From positions 1 through 64,000 of the forward strand of contig WGMX01000023.1 of assembly GCA_016124855.1 (NCBI GenBank): a DNA stretch of 64,000 nucleotides, read 5' to 3'. The notes beneath the pieces were generated by a model that searched no databases, was not told where the DNA came from, and saw nothing but the letters and a program-made list of their open reading frames with translations. Shown piece after piece: positions 17,429 to 27,134 of the stretch; position 1 is the stretch's first letter; every line of letters starts with the position of its first letter. The translations under genes and the position numbers were made by a program. Source of the DNA: Anaerolineaceae bacterium. Lineage in GTDB: Bacteria; Chloroflexota; Anaerolineae; Aggregatilineales; Phototrophicaceae.

Positions 17429-20194
17429 TTAGGCACCAAACATCAAGCCCACCGTAACGATCTGACCAGCGCGCACCGGCAGCGTGATCTGGTGCGCATC
17501 ATCTATTTGTAGAGTGCTTTGGAAATCTTCATTGAGATTCAGTAAGTTAGCGGAAGTAATCGGTTTGCTAGACCGGATCACAGCAGTCGTGGCTTCTCGC
17601 TGGATATTGAAGAAACGAATCACCGTTTCGCCAGTCTTTGAGCGGCGTAAAGCGCTGAGAACAATGCCATCTCCGTCGACTTGTACAAAGCTGCAAGTGT
17701 CTGGCAGTTCACCTTCACGCGGGAACGGTACATACGTAATTTTGGAAGGATCGTCGCGGGTGATGTTCATGTCGTGTAAGTCGATGCCGGCGTGGGTGTC
17801 GGCACGTTCAGCAGTGATGGGCGTGATATAGTTGTAAGCTTGTGTATATACCATTTGCCAATCTCCATCATGCGGAAAAATAGCGTACTCTGCCGTTCGT
17901 TCACCGATGCACTGTGCACCGGGAGTTGGGACAAGCGGCCCGGCTGCGATTCGACGCACCCACAAGTCATCCCGGGACAGCCACCCAACTGCACGCACCA
18001 GAGGCACTGCAATTTGTGTGCCCTGTTCGGTGCGGGTGACTTCAACGCCAGCTAGGCCACGATTAAGAATAGCTAAACCGTTTTGCCCATCGCTGAGGTC
18101 AGTGAAAGCGCGTTGGTGCATGAGCGGCGTGGGGTCTTCTACCCAACCATCTGAGGCAGGGAGATCAATCTCACGGTCTATAACCGCGAATGATTCATTG
18201 ACTGCCGCAGATTGAACGGTTATTAGGGTTGGGAACACCACAGACAACTTATGATCGCGGGCGGAGTTATAGAAATGGGTTTGGACCTCAACATAAGGGC
18301 AGTCGTGTTTGAGGGTGACAGTTGAGATGATAGCAATTTGTGTTGCGCCCTCACGCGAGAGTCGGTCTTCTGAAATTTGGGCAGGCAGTGTGAGATGATG
18401 AGTAATTTCAAAGGCTACAGCATTTGCGCCAACCCAAAGCTGCCGGACTTCAGCTGGACTGCCTTTGGTGCTAATCGGCCTGTCGCCTTGGACTGGACAG
18501 AACGTATAAGCGTCACCTGCATCAGCAACGTCTTCAAAATGGTTCAAGCCTGAATATACTTTACCACTGGCTTTATTCGTCACCGTGAGGCCGCCGTCGG
18601 CTTCAATTTGTAAACGGATATAACGATTTTCGGCAGCGCGTTCTTCGACGAGCCAGTTTTCGGCAGCGATGCGTGGGTGACGCTTGGGTTGTACATAAAG
18701 TGTGGTATAGCCGCAAGCTGGAACATTGACCGGAACGAGTACACGAATACGGCGTTTACGGTTGGCCTTGAGCGTTTCCATCCAGAAGGTTTGCTCGTCG
18801 CTCAAGATTTGATGTGGAACAGGGAAGCCATCAGACATGACCAATTCGAAACTATCGGCCACAGAATCATCGAAATCAAAATCGATGTTGACTTCGGTGA
18901 TTTCGTTTCGCCCCCAATTGAGGCTGTTGACAAATATCACAGGTATTCCGCCTTGACCTGTGAAATCCACATGACGGGCGAGTGCGCGCAGGTTGTCTCG
19001 TGAGAGGTAGGTCGCAATTTGCTCGGCTTGGCTGAAGCGGTAAGCCATTTCTTCGTGTACCGCGTCGATTCCACATCCATACATGTCATCATGTGGGTGA
19101 TTCAAAAGTAGCCAACGCCATGCCGTCCACGCCAGATCATTTGTGCCGGCCTGCTGCTCAGTGATGGTCGCGCCGGCTAAAGCAGCCATCGCAATTAGGG
19201 GTTCCATCCTGCGCTCCAGCAGTGTTTCGACCTGATGATTTCGCTGCTTCAGATGCAGGCGGGTGGCATGTATGCCCTGTAAAATTTCAGAGTAGCGCCC
19301 CCAACGAAACTCCCCTTGAAAGGAGGGGAACTTCATCTGATGTTTTTGGGCATAAGCGCGAACATCATCCAAGTGATTTTTAAGTGTTGTTTGCTCAATA
19401 TGAAAATCATCTCGTGTGTTGGCCTGTGCCAGCACTGATGGGATTTGCGGTTGCGCTTCTTGGTGGTCAATTCCGTTCATCAGCAGAATGGCGTCAGTAT
19501 GGGCCATCGGAGTGAGTTTGGCGATAAATTTATCGAGCTTTTCTTGTGCCAGTTGAGGGTTAAAGGCCATCTGGGAAAAATCCCCCCAATGGACACCGTA
19601 ACCGATGTTGCTGGCGGTGTGGTATCCCCAAGGCATTAAAATGCTGGTTACGCTTGATCCATCCGGGGCGACCCACTCGAATTCGCTTCCAAGTTCGTCC
19701 CCTTCCTTACCCATCCCGCGCCAGAAAAAGGCGTTGTCGATGCCAAAACCTCTCAAAATTTGTGGTAGTTGAGCAATATGTCCGAAGCCGTCGGGTACAT
19801 AGCCGATTTTCATTACGCCGCCGTAATCTTCGCCGATGCGATGACCAAGTATCAGGTTACGGATAAGCGATTCAGGGCTGACCAAAAATTCATCGGCTAG
19901 CACAAACCAAGGCCCGACTTGTACCCGACCTGAGCGTGTCAAGGCTTGGAGTTCTGCCTTGCGCTGCGGCCTGACTTCGAGATAGTCGTCCAACACACTC
20001 ATTTGTCCGTCGAGCATGTAATAGCAATATTCAGGATCATTCTTGAGAATCTCGATGAGGCGGTCAATAAGCTGGACCAAGCGCATCCGGTATTCTTGGA
20101 ATGTGACATACCATGCGCGATCCCAATGGGTATGGCTGATGAAGTTGACGTGCCATTTTCGGGTTGGAGTTACCGAACTCAAGATACACTCCAT
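17429..20194 (-). CDS. GH38 alpha-mannosidase, cytosolic
   Basis: Retaining, zinc-dependent alpha-mannosidase. The metal motif HTHWDRAW (H21, H23, D25) stands right at the N-terminus. The nucleophile region is GYVPDGFGHIAQLPQIL (Asp135), and a further metal/active-site His motif, NHPHDDMYG, is at 365-373. The catalytic alpha/beta barrel (to about 290), three-helix middle domain (about 295-390) and C-terminal beta domains are all present at 921 residues. There is no signal peptide. The start overlaps the GntR-type regulator's 3' end by 16 bp, so the two are co-translated. It should release alpha-mannosyl residues from N-glycan-like oligosaccharides imported by the downstream transporter. Confidence 0.93.
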   Translation of the reverse strand: MECILSSVTPTRKWHVNFISHTHWDRAWYVTFQEYRMRLVQLIDRLIEILKNDPEYCYYMLDGQMSVLDDYLEVRPQRKAELQALTRSGRVQVGPWFVLADEFLVSPESLIRNLILGHRIGEDYGGVMKIGYVPDGFGHIAQLPQILRGFGIDNAFFWRGMGKEGDELGSEFEWVAPDGSSVTSILMPWGYHTASNIGYGVHWGDFSQMAFNPQLAQEKLDKFIAKLTPMAHTDAILLMNGIDHQEAQPQIPSVLAQANTRDDFHIEQTTLKNHLDDVRAYAQKHQMKFPSFQGEFRWGRYSEILQGIHATRLHLKQRNHQVETLLERRMEPLIAMAALAGATITEQQAGTNDLAWTAWRWLLLNHPHDDMYGCGIDAVHEEMAYRFSQAEQIATYLSRDNLRALARHVDFTGQGGIPVIFVNSLNWGRNEITEVNIDFDFDDSVADSFELVMSDGFPVPHQILSDEQTFWMETLKANRKRRIRVLVPVNVPACGYTTLYVQPKRHPRIAAENWLVEERAAENRYIRLQIEADGGLTVTNKASGKVYSGLNHFEDVADAGDAYTFCPVQGDRPISTKGSPAEVRQLWVGANAVAFEITHHLTLPAQISEDRLSREGATQIAIISTVTLKHDCPYVEVQTHFYNSARDHKLSVVFPTLITVQSAAVNESFAVIDREIDLPASDGWVEDPTPLMHQRAFTDLSDGQNGLAILNRGLAGVEVTRTEQGTQIAVPLVRAVGWLSRDDLWVRRIAAGPLVPTPGAQCIGERTAEYAIFPHDGDWQMVYTQAYNYITPITAERADTHAGIDLHDMNITRDDPSKITYVPFPREGELPDTCSFVQVDGDGIVLSALRRSKTGETVIRFFNIQREATTAVIRSSKPITSANLLNLNEDFQSTLQIDDAHQITLPVRAGQIVTVGLMFGA

Positions 20195-21315
20195 TCTTTT
20201 GAAGAAGTGGCGATATCATGCTGAAGCAGGTGTGTACATGACTCGCGAATGATTAATTCCGGCGATACGGTTATTTGCTGTAAAGGACGAACCTCGCCCT
20301 TTATACGACTGAGCAGTACTTGTGCCGCCTGCCGTCCGAGAGTTGTGAATTGTTGAGCTAAGGTCGTGAGCGGCGGGTCGAGATGAATAGACATATCCAA
20401 ATCATCAAAGCCCATAACGGAAAGGTCTTGTGGAATGCGTAAGCCAACGGTCGCTGCTGCCCGATAAATGGCGATGGCAATTTGATCATTGGCGGCGAAG
20501 ACAGCAGTTGGACGATTTTCACTGGCGAGATAGTTTTCAAGCGGCGCACGGTTGACGGTTGGGTAACCTTCGACACGACAGATCAGGTTTTCGTCGATTT
20601 GAAGACCGCGTTCGCGCATGGCCTGATGATAACCGAGTAAACGATGATCCATACTGACAGCAGGTGATAACCACGTGACAAATCCCACGCGGGTGTGTCC
20701 TTGATTGATGAGGTAATGGACACCCCGCAGCGCCCCACCAAAGTGATCAGAAATCACATAATCTGTCGAGAAATGTTTAAGATAACGGTCTACAAGGACG
20801 ATAGGAAAGGAGGCGTTGACCAGTTTGTCGATGCCAGTGAGTGATTCGGAATCAACCGGATACAGGGCAATGCCCATGACACCCTGTTGTACAAGTTTTT
20901 GAACGACATCCTGCTGCTGCTGAAGGTCGTTGTTCACATGATTAAAGATGACCGAAAAGCCTGATTGCTCCGCCACTTGTTGGAAGCCAATCAAAATGGT
21001 TGAGACTGAGGAATCACGGATATACGGGACAACAAACGCCAGATGCCTGTTATTGCCGTTGTTTGTGCGTTGGTCAACGAGTTTGATAAATGTGCCACGA
21101 CCTTGCTCGCGGACTAAATAACCTTCAGTTTCTAAAATTTGAAGGGCTTGACGCATGGTGCCGCGTGCGATATTGAAGTGCGAGCAGAGTATCTTTTCTG
21201 GCGGGATAGCGTCACCTTCACGCCATGTTCCGTCTAAAATATTCTGCCGGATGATGTTTGCAACCTGAATATATTTGGGTTCAGCTGCTTTTCCGTTATC
21301 CAAAGATTCGATCAT
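20179..21315 (-). CDS. GntR/LacI hybrid transcriptional regulator (AraR-like architecture)
   Basis: A winged helix-turn-helix of the GntR type occupies residues 14-80: PKYIQVANIIRQNILDGTW, then ARGTMRQALQILETEGYL and EQGRGTFI. It is fused to a LacI-type sugar-sensor domain (about 90-365: LAFVVPYIRDSS, VFAANDQIAIAIYRAA, SVMGFDDLDMSI). This architecture is known from AraR of Bacillus. It heads the operon with the alpha-mannosidase and CUT1 transporter and has its own promoter (21379-21407). The palindrome at 21361-21372, over the predicted start site, is a candidate autoregulatory operator. The effector is likely a sugar. Confidence 0.93.
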   Translation of the reverse strand: MIESLDNGKAAEPKYIQVANIIRQNILDGTWREGDAIPPEKILCSHFNIARGTMRQALQILETEGYLVREQGRGTFIKLVDQRTNNGNNRHLAFVVPYIRDSSVSTILIGFQQVAEQSGFSVIFNHVNNDLQQQQDVVQKLVQQGVMGIALYPVDSESLTGIDKLVNASFPIVLVDRYLKHFSTDYVISDHFGGALRGVHYLINQGHTRVGFVTWLSPAVSMDHRLLGYHQAMRERGLQIDENLICRVEGYPTVNRAPLENYLASENRPTAVFAANDQIAIAIYRAAATVGLRIPQDLSVMGFDDLDMSIHLDPPLTTLAQQFTTLGRQAAQVLLSRIKGEVRPLQQITVSPELIIRESCTHLLQHDIATSSKEWSVS

Positions 21316-21360
21316 GATTACTTTAACCTAGTTATCATTGTGAGAATACATTCCGATATG

Positions 21361-21372
21361 TGGTCTATACCT
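21361..21372 (-). promoter_or_regulatory. Candidate GntR operator TGGTCTATACCT
   Basis: A palindrome close to the TGGT-CTAG-ACCA sites bound by several GntR/HutC-type regulators. It overlaps the predicted transcription start of the gntR-like gene, where a repressor would block transcription. Assignment rests on resemblance and position only. Confidence 0.45.
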
Positions 21373-21378
21373 TTGCAT

Positions 21379-21407
21379 ACTATAGAAACGAACCGAGAGA
21401 GCGTCAA
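21379..21407 (-). promoter_or_regulatory. Promoter of the GntR-mannosidase-transporter operon
   Basis: On the minus strand TTGACG (21407-21402), a 17-bp spacer and TATAGT (21384-21379): 5/6 matches in each hexamer and ideal spacing. It lies in the 105-bp gap after the GH2 stop and drives the downstream operon to 14144. Confidence 0.65.
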
Positions 21408-21420
21408 ATTGGCATAAGCA

Positions 21421-24093
21421 TTAGTGTGCTCCCGCTTTTGCGGAGTATTGGCACATCAGGGATAGTAAATATCTACCAGCAATATTTTGCTGAAGGCCAT
21501 TTACTTGATCTCCAACGCCACCTCCGAAACGCAAGGTAGAAGCTAAGAGCGTACCTTTGCCAATTTTGATTTCAACAAGATAATCCAGTACCGTGAACTG
21601 ACGGGCATCCAGCCGCCGGATGACCGGTCGAATTGAACCAACATCCGAAAATTGTGACTTGAGCCGTGTGCTATCTACTGCGTAATCGGTTGCGAGATGA
21701 TAGAACTGTAAGTCGGTATGGCCTCGATGTGGGAAGTCTTTTAAGACTGGATGGTTGTATAGCAGCTTGATGGATTCGCGCCAGAACGGGCAGGGTTTTA
21801 CGGGCAGAGTGCCATCTCCGGGTTGTAAGACAATGGCACTGCCACCGTTTTGAACGTAGTTGTGGGCTTGTGGTGTTAAGACACTGGCCAAAAGAAGCGC
21901 TTCGTCCACTTCTCCAAAGCCAGTGATACGCTGCGCGCTCTGGTTCAGACCATCCAAATTAGTAAGTGTTCCACCGGGGTCATAAACGGCAACTGAAGTA
22001 GGCCATTCGTTCATAGTCGGATAAATCCACAACGGCCATTGGTTGCAAACGCCGTTTTCGAGTTCAACTTCTAAAGTATATTGTTGAGCTATCTCCGTAT
22101 TTGGCGCAGTGAAATAGATGCTGGCAATCTCAGTGGGGATGTGTCCCGCTGATTTTTCGGAATAAGGCTGTGTTCCACTTTCGATTGGTTGTTTATTGTC
22201 GTCGATTAATCGCCACTGCATGTTGCCAGCGGGCAGCCTATTTCCTGACTGGGACAAAACAACGCGAAAATCGAGTTTTGATCCTGCCAGATGATTGTTG
22301 CGGTCAACGGGTGCAGGGCGATCCCCCCCATTTTTCCAGATACGCCCCCGTCCTTGTTCTAGAACGAGCACCGAGTCGCCGTTGAATTGGCGGAAAGCCT
22401 CGGCGTCGTACTTGGTTCGTCCTAAGTCGTCAAACATGGATGAGGTTGCCAGCGGCGTATCGCGCAAACTGGTGACGACATAGCCACCCATGCTGGCTTT
22501 GGCACGAACTTTTTCCAGAATAGCTTTTCTGACGACGAAAGACTGTTGATGTGAGATTCGCTGTAGGGCTTGTCCATCAAATGGAATGTCAAGTTGTGGC
22601 ATCCGGATAGGCTGCTGTGAGTAAGCGATAGCGGTTAAGGCGTGAATTGGATTTTGTTCGAGCAGCCACCACGGCAGGTCGCCATTATTTGTGGACGCAA
22701 TTTCGTCCAAATCACGATAATCGTCGGCATCACAGAATTCGCCAAAAATCCACGGACGTGCAGTCCGCCAGTCACGGCGGAAGTGGTCCATCAGTGGATT
22801 AAAGTTGTGCAAATCGGCATAGAAGTGATAGTCGTTGAAGTCAGCGTAGTCATAAGCTAATCCACCGTAAGCCTCACCGGAACCGCTGTTGTCACAGACA
22901 AGAACATCACTTGTCCGTTCGCGCAAAATCGTGTTTAACTCACCGAGCAGTTCACTGTCAACCGCCGAACCCAGTTCGCAACCGAGACTATAAATAATGA
23001 TTGACGGATGATGGCTGACATCCGCCAGAATGTCGGCGTATTCGATAGGGGCTTGCTGTCGTAAGCGTTCACTGACGACTGGTAACCACATCGGTAGTTC
23101 AAGCCATAACAACATGCCTTCTTCGTCAGCAATATCAAGATATAGCTGTGACGGAACATACAAGCACAACTTGACCATGTTGTAACCGAGTGACCTTACG
23201 CGGCGGAACTCATCGCGAATGGTTGCTTCATCTGGGGCAGGACATAGAATCTGTGGATACCAGCCCCAATTCAATAGACCTCGCAGAAAGATTGGTGTAC
23301 TGTTCAAAAGAAGTTGATCGTTATCGCGTGAGAGTGATCTAAATCCGAATGTGCGGCTGATTTGAGCGATGCTCGTACCTGATTCATCCTCTAAAAAAAT
23401 TTCGATTTTATAGAGGGCAGGATTTTGAGGATGCCAGATTTGAACGTTTTCAACTGACAAATCGGCACTAAATTCACAATCAGCAGCGCTTGATTGCCAT
23501 GAGGCGGCCATATTTCCGTCGGGCGAAAAGATGCGAACTAAAACAGTTAATTCCGACGCATTATGCAAATGGGCTTTTATAGTGACTTTACCCGAGTGGG
23601 GATCATTTTTTATATCGACATCACTGATTGCTGCTTGCGGAAAGGAAATCAATCGAACACTTTGCCAGATTCCGCCGAAAGGCAAACATACATCCGGCAA
23701 GAAACCCGCCAGCGACTCGCGCATGGGGAAACGTTCACCGGGTTTGTAAATCGTGAGTCGAATAAAGTTACTTTCCCCTATTCGGATGGCTTTGCTAACA
23801 TCAAAAGCAAAGGGCGTCCAAAGTCCTGTGTGCGTTCCAACGGCAACGCCATTGATTTCGGCCTCAACGTAATAGCTAACCGCGTCCAATTGCAGTTGGA
23901 TGTTAGTGCCCGCCCAATCGGCAGGAATATCAATCTGTCGCTGATAAACTGCTGGCCCATCTACGCGGCGTGGATAGCCTTGTGCTTCCCAAGTGCCGGG
24001 GACTTGAATAGCACTGGATTGTCCGCCAATTGAGAATTCCCATTCACCATCAAGCGACAAAGTGTGCGCGAGTACATTATGCCACTGCTGCAT
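21421..24093 (-). CDS. GH2-family glycoside hydrolase with Cys before the acid/base Glu
   Basis: The architecture is that of family GH2. A jelly-roll sugar-binding domain is at 10-150 (LDGEWEFSIGG, YQRQIDIP, INGVAVGTHTGLWTPFAFDV). An Ig-like domain is at 155-255 and a TIM barrel at about 260-480. The acid/base Glu373 lies in IIYSLGCELGS and the nucleophile Glu452 in PWIFGEF. Most GH2 enzymes have Asn-Glu at the acid/base; here it is Cys-Glu. About 400 further residues form the C-terminal part. Beta-galactosidase, beta-mannosidase and beta-glucuronidase share this fold, and I cannot assign a substrate. It has no signal peptide and begins 3 bp after the GH172 gene, so the two probably act on one imported oligosaccharide. 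Confidence 0.87.
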   Translation of the reverse strand: MQQWHNVLAHTLSLDGEWEFSIGGQSSAIQVPGTWEAQGYPRRVDGPAVYQRQIDIPADWAGTNIQLQLDAVSYYVEAEINGVAVGTHTGLWTPFAFDVSKAIRIGESNFIRLTIYKPGERFPMRESLAGFLPDVCLPFGGIWQSVRLISFPQAAISDVDIKNDPHSGKVTIKAHLHNASELTVLVRIFSPDGNMAASWQSSAADCEFSADLSVENVQIWHPQNPALYKIEIFLEDESGTSIAQISRTFGFRSLSRDNDQLLLNSTPIFLRGLLNWGWYPQILCPAPDEATIRDEFRRVRSLGYNMVKLCLYVPSQLYLDIADEEGMLLWLELPMWLPVVSERLRQQAPIEYADILADVSHHPSIIIYSLGCELGSAVDSELLGELNTILRERTSDVLVCDNSGSGEAYGGLAYDYADFNDYHFYADLHNFNPLMDHFRRDWRTARPWIFGEFCDADDYRDLDEIASTNNGDLPWWLLEQNPIHALTAIAYSQQPIRMPQLDIPFDGQALQRISHQQSFVVRKAILEKVRAKASMGGYVVTSLRDTPLATSSMFDDLGRTKYDAEAFRQFNGDSVLVLEQGRGRIWKNGGDRPAPVDRNNHLAGSKLDFRVVLSQSGNRLPAGNMQWRLIDDNKQPIESGTQPYSEKSAGHIPTEIASIYFTAPNTEIAQQYTLEVELENGVCNQWPLWIYPTMNEWPTSVAVYDPGGTLTNLDGLNQSAQRITGFGEVDEALLLASVLTPQAHNYVQNGGSAIVLQPGDGTLPVKPCPFWRESIKLLYNHPVLKDFPHRGHTDLQFYHLATDYAVDSTRLKSQFSDVGSIRPVIRRLDARQFTVLDYLVEIKIGKGTLLASTLRFGGGVGDQVNGLQQNIAGRYLLSLMCQYSAKAGAH

Positions 24094-24096
24094 GAC

Positions 24097-25170
24097 TTAT
24101 AACCTCGGCAGTCGTTGCTCGATGGTCAGCATTGCCGGAAAGGATGCATGAGGCTCTGCCTGATACCAATAGGCGGTCGAGGCGTAATCGTTGGTCAGTT
24201 TATTGGCATGACCGTGTTCAATCGTCACCTTAATGGATTTTTCGAAGAAAATCGGATCCTCAATGTGGTAGCGATACAACGTGTTTTTGCCACGCCATGG
24301 CCAATCGGCTGTGCCTTGATACAGAATGACACCGTGATATGGCGCACTATATTCTTGGGTTGGGGCAAATGCGGTGTTGAAATAATCTTCTGTACCTGTG
24401 CCGTGAATTGCAGGCCAGGGTTCACCATCGACAAAGATCATATCGTCGCCCTCACCATACCAGTCGTTTGACTGGCGTGAGAAGCAGTCAATATCTAAGT
24501 GGCAGCCGACGTAATGGCCTCGCCCTTCGGCTTCAAGGATGACGTAATTGTCGTCCCCTGTGGTGTTTGGTGTACGCCATACTTCACGCATCCGTTCGTG
24601 GTTATCTTCCCAACGTTCGGATGGATCTTGCCAACCCGGTGTCGGATTTACACGCCGCCACTGAGCATGAAAGCGTCCATAATCCGCCAGACTTGTGCCT
24701 TCTGGATAAGATTCATAGTCGATGTAGAAATAGAAGTTCAGCTTCTTGCTGGCTTCGTTGACGATTTCGATGCGCGCATTTGATTCAAAGGGCATCGGGA
24801 ACCAGCAGTTAAAACTGCGGCCATTTTCGGGACTCATTTGCAGAGGCAGCGACACGAAGTTTTTGGTCAGGTTATGCCCCATGCCGAAGAAATCGCCTAT
24901 TGGTGTTTCCACGCTGGGAGACTCTTCGCCATCCCAATACATTCTGAGCAGCACTTTACGCAAGGTGTACTTATCGTCTGACCACAGGGTCATCCAGATA
25001 TGTTTGATGCAGCCCGGGCCTTTAATGCTGGCGATGTCGCGGGATTGGCCGGGTTCAAACTCCCACCAATCACTGTTGCCACCTAACGGATCATAGCTGG
25101 ATAAACGGCGTCGTTTGACGCCGGGGCGTAGAATTGGCAAACCAGCGAGTGTACTCATGCCGAGAACCAT
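24097..25170 (-). CDS. GH172 / DUF2961 glycoside hydrolase
   Basis: DUF2961 protein, now family GH172, whose members include alpha-fructofuranosidase-type and alpha-D-arabinofuranosidase enzymes. Visible family signatures are IGDFFGMGHNLTKNFVSLPL (92-111), CWFPMPFESNARIEI (122-136), and the segment from WYGEGDDMIFVDGE to HGTGTEDYF (238-264), which carries the conserved acidic residues. It is 357 residues with no signal peptide. ATG at 25170 is used; a second ATG at 25158 is equally possible. It lies 7 bp after the insert-bearing permease and 3 bp before the GH2 gene in one operon. GH172 enzymes are usually oligomeric jelly rolls; a furanoside substrate is plausible but not shown. Confidence 0.88.
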   Translation of the reverse strand: MVLGMSTLAGLPILRPGVKRRRLSSYDPLGGNSDWWEFEPGQSRDIASIKGPGCIKHIWMTLWSDDKYTLRKVLLRMYWDGEESPSVETPIGDFFGMGHNLTKNFVSLPLQMSPENGRSFNCWFPMPFESNARIEIVNEASKKLNFYFYIDYESYPEGTSLADYGRFHAQWRRVNPTPGWQDPSERWEDNHERMREVWRTPNTTGDDNYVILEAEGRGHYVGCHLDIDCFSRQSNDWYGEGDDMIFVDGEPWPAIHGTGTEDYFNTAFAPTQEYSAPYHGVILYQGTADWPWRGKNTLYRYHIEDPIFFEKSIKVTIEHGHANKLTNDYASTAYWYQAEPHASFPAMLTIEQRLPRL

Positions 25171-25177
25171 GTGACTG

Positions 25178-27130
25178 CTAACCTTTCATACCCGTAAGCT
25201 GAATGCCTTCGATGAAATAGCGCTGGGCAAAGAAGAAAATCACGATCATGGGAACCATACTCAAGACCGAGGCTGCCATGAGGCGGTCGTAGTAGATGGT
25301 GCCGTACTGATCTTTAAAGAAATTCAAACCAACGGAAACAGGGAAAAGCTCCGGACTGCTGAGATAGATAAACGGTTCGAGGAAGCTGTTCCACGTCCAC
25401 CAGAAGGTAAAGATAATGACGGTAGCAATCGCCGGTTTGCTCAAAGGGATAATGATGTAGCGAATGATGTGCCCAACGTGTGCGCCGTCAATGCGAGCAG
25501 CTTCTTCCAATTCACGCGGAATGGTCGAGAAGAACTGGCGCAGCATAAAGATGAGAAAGGCGTTGCCAAAGAACGAACGTAGGAACAACGGCCAAAGCGT
25601 ATTGACCATGCGAAGATCACGGAAGATTTCATACACAGGAACCAGCGTCACAGGGTAGGGCAGCATCATGGTTCCGAGCAGAAGGATGAAAAAGAAGTTT
25701 TTGCCCGGTGCGCGCAGACGGGCGAACGCATAACCTACGACTATACATGAGAGGACATGCCCGATGGTATTGAGCAGCACCAGAAGGAAAGAGTTGCGAA
25801 AAAAGGTCGGGAAATAAGTTTCCGCAACTTTGGTTTGTAAGGCTTCTTTGTAGCCGTCAAATCGGAGTTCGGGATACAGTGCCCGTTGTAACTGGTCAGG
25901 CGTGACATCGAATGCATCATTGACAACTGATTCAGGAATTACCAACGACATGTCACGCGGTTCTCCGACCAATGCAACCGAGCGGGTTGTACCATCTAAT
26001 GTATAGCCATCTTGCACGCGATAGGGATTACGCTTGATTTGTGCTCCGTGCGTGGTCGTTAATCCACCTAACTGTGCCAAGTGTAGGGAAGACGCTTTGT
26101 CTACCGGAATGACAGCGCTTTGTTCCGTGCCGCTGAGCATAATAGCGACCTGAACAGGATTACCATTTTGCGGTGTGTAGGTCGCCCCTTGTACGACTAC
26201 GTTGTTGACAGTGACAGGTTTATCTTCGGTCAAATCGACACGAGGAACAACCATAGCGTTCGCGTTGAATTCATCCTCGTTGATAACCGGTTGCCATGTC
26301 TCTTTAGACAGGATGATAAATTTGTCCGGTTGATCGCCAATCGTCACCAGCGGTAGTTCAGTATGTCCAACCGAGGCAAATCCAGCATCTTGGAGACTGG
26401 CTGGATCAGCCAACGTGGCTGAAGATGCTGTTCCAACCGTGCCAACAACTGTCAACTGAGATTCAGGGCCAATTGGTATGACCTGAATTGTTCCACTGTC
26501 GAGTGCGACTTCACGCCCGCGAAAATCTTTTCCCTCGACTTGCAATGCTGTGTTTTTTCCGCCGTTTACGACATCCAATGGCAGACGTATGGAGGCAGAT
26601 TGCAAATCGTTTATATCGGCGACAATCAGCGTGTTATTATCCCCTTTCGCCAGCGCGACAACTTGAAAGGTCTGGCCATTTGTTGTCCAAGTGCGGACAT
26701 TGAAAGTCAAGCCTCCAACCGTGGTGGCGGTCGCACTGCTGACCTCATCTGCCGGAGCAGTTTGCAGGTTTTTGAGCAAACTGGCATTGATGACCGTTGT
26801 ATAGCGACGCAAACCCATTTGTATGACCTTTTGGGTCTCGCCGTTGACCGTCACTTGCCAGAGGTTAAGCATTTTGTTGGTATTCCCGACCTGAATTTCT
26901 TCCCAGTGCTGGGGAATCCAAATCGGTGGTTGGGTGAATATTTGCCAGCTTGGCTTTAAGCTGGAGGAAATCATCCACAGCATAGGAAACAGCATAAATG
27001 CAGATCCCAACAAAAGAACGCCGTAGCTGACTAAGTAGCGTAATGTGCGCTGCCATGACTTAGATGTACGATACTCTTGCCAGTTGGTTTTGGCGCGGGC
27101 GACTAATGAAGTTTGTGTTGTAGTAGCCAT
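25178..27130 (-). CDS. CUT1 sugar ABC permease (MalG-like) with a large extracytoplasmic insert
   Basis: Ends like a normal MalG-type permease: the EAA loop LEEAARIDGAHVGHIIRYII (541-560), then the tail FFAQRYFIEGIQLTGMKG. TM1 is at about 33-55 and TM2 at about 446-470. In ordinary homologues these are separated by roughly 50 residues; here there are about 390, giving 650 residues in total instead of about 280. The insert is beta-rich, low in cysteine, and seems to contain internally similar strands: VGGLTFNVRTWTTNGQTFQV at 138-157 and VVVQGATYTPQNGNPVQVAI at 311-330. The frame is uninterrupted. The insert must face the outside, where it could contact the binding protein or substrate. Confidence 0.9.
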   Translation of the reverse strand: MATTTQTSLVARAKTNWQEYRTSKSWQRTLRYLVSYGVLLLGSAFMLFPMLWMISSSLKPSWQIFTQPPIWIPQHWEEIQVGNTNKMLNLWQVTVNGETQKVIQMGLRRYTTVINASLLKNLQTAPADEVSSATATTVGGLTFNVRTWTTNGQTFQVVALAKGDNNTLIVADINDLQSASIRLPLDVVNGGKNTALQVEGKDFRGREVALDSGTIQVIPIGPESQLTVVGTVGTASSATLADPASLQDAGFASVGHTELPLVTIGDQPDKFIILSKETWQPVINEDEFNANAMVVPRVDLTEDKPVTVNNVVVQGATYTPQNGNPVQVAIMLSGTEQSAVIPVDKASSLHLAQLGGLTTTHGAQIKRNPYRVQDGYTLDGTTRSVALVGEPRDMSLVIPESVVNDAFDVTPDQLQRALYPELRFDGYKEALQTKVAETYFPTFFRNSFLLVLLNTIGHVLSCIVVGYAFARLRAPGKNFFFILLLGTMMLPYPVTLVPVYEIFRDLRMVNTLWPLFLRSFFGNAFLIFMLRQFFSTIPRELEEAARIDGAHVGHIIRYIIIPLSKPAIATVIIFTFWWTWNSFLEPFIYLSSPELFPVSVGLNFFKDQYGTIYYDRLMAASVLSMVPMIVIFFFAQRYFIEGIQLTGMKG

Positions 27131-27134
27131 AGGT

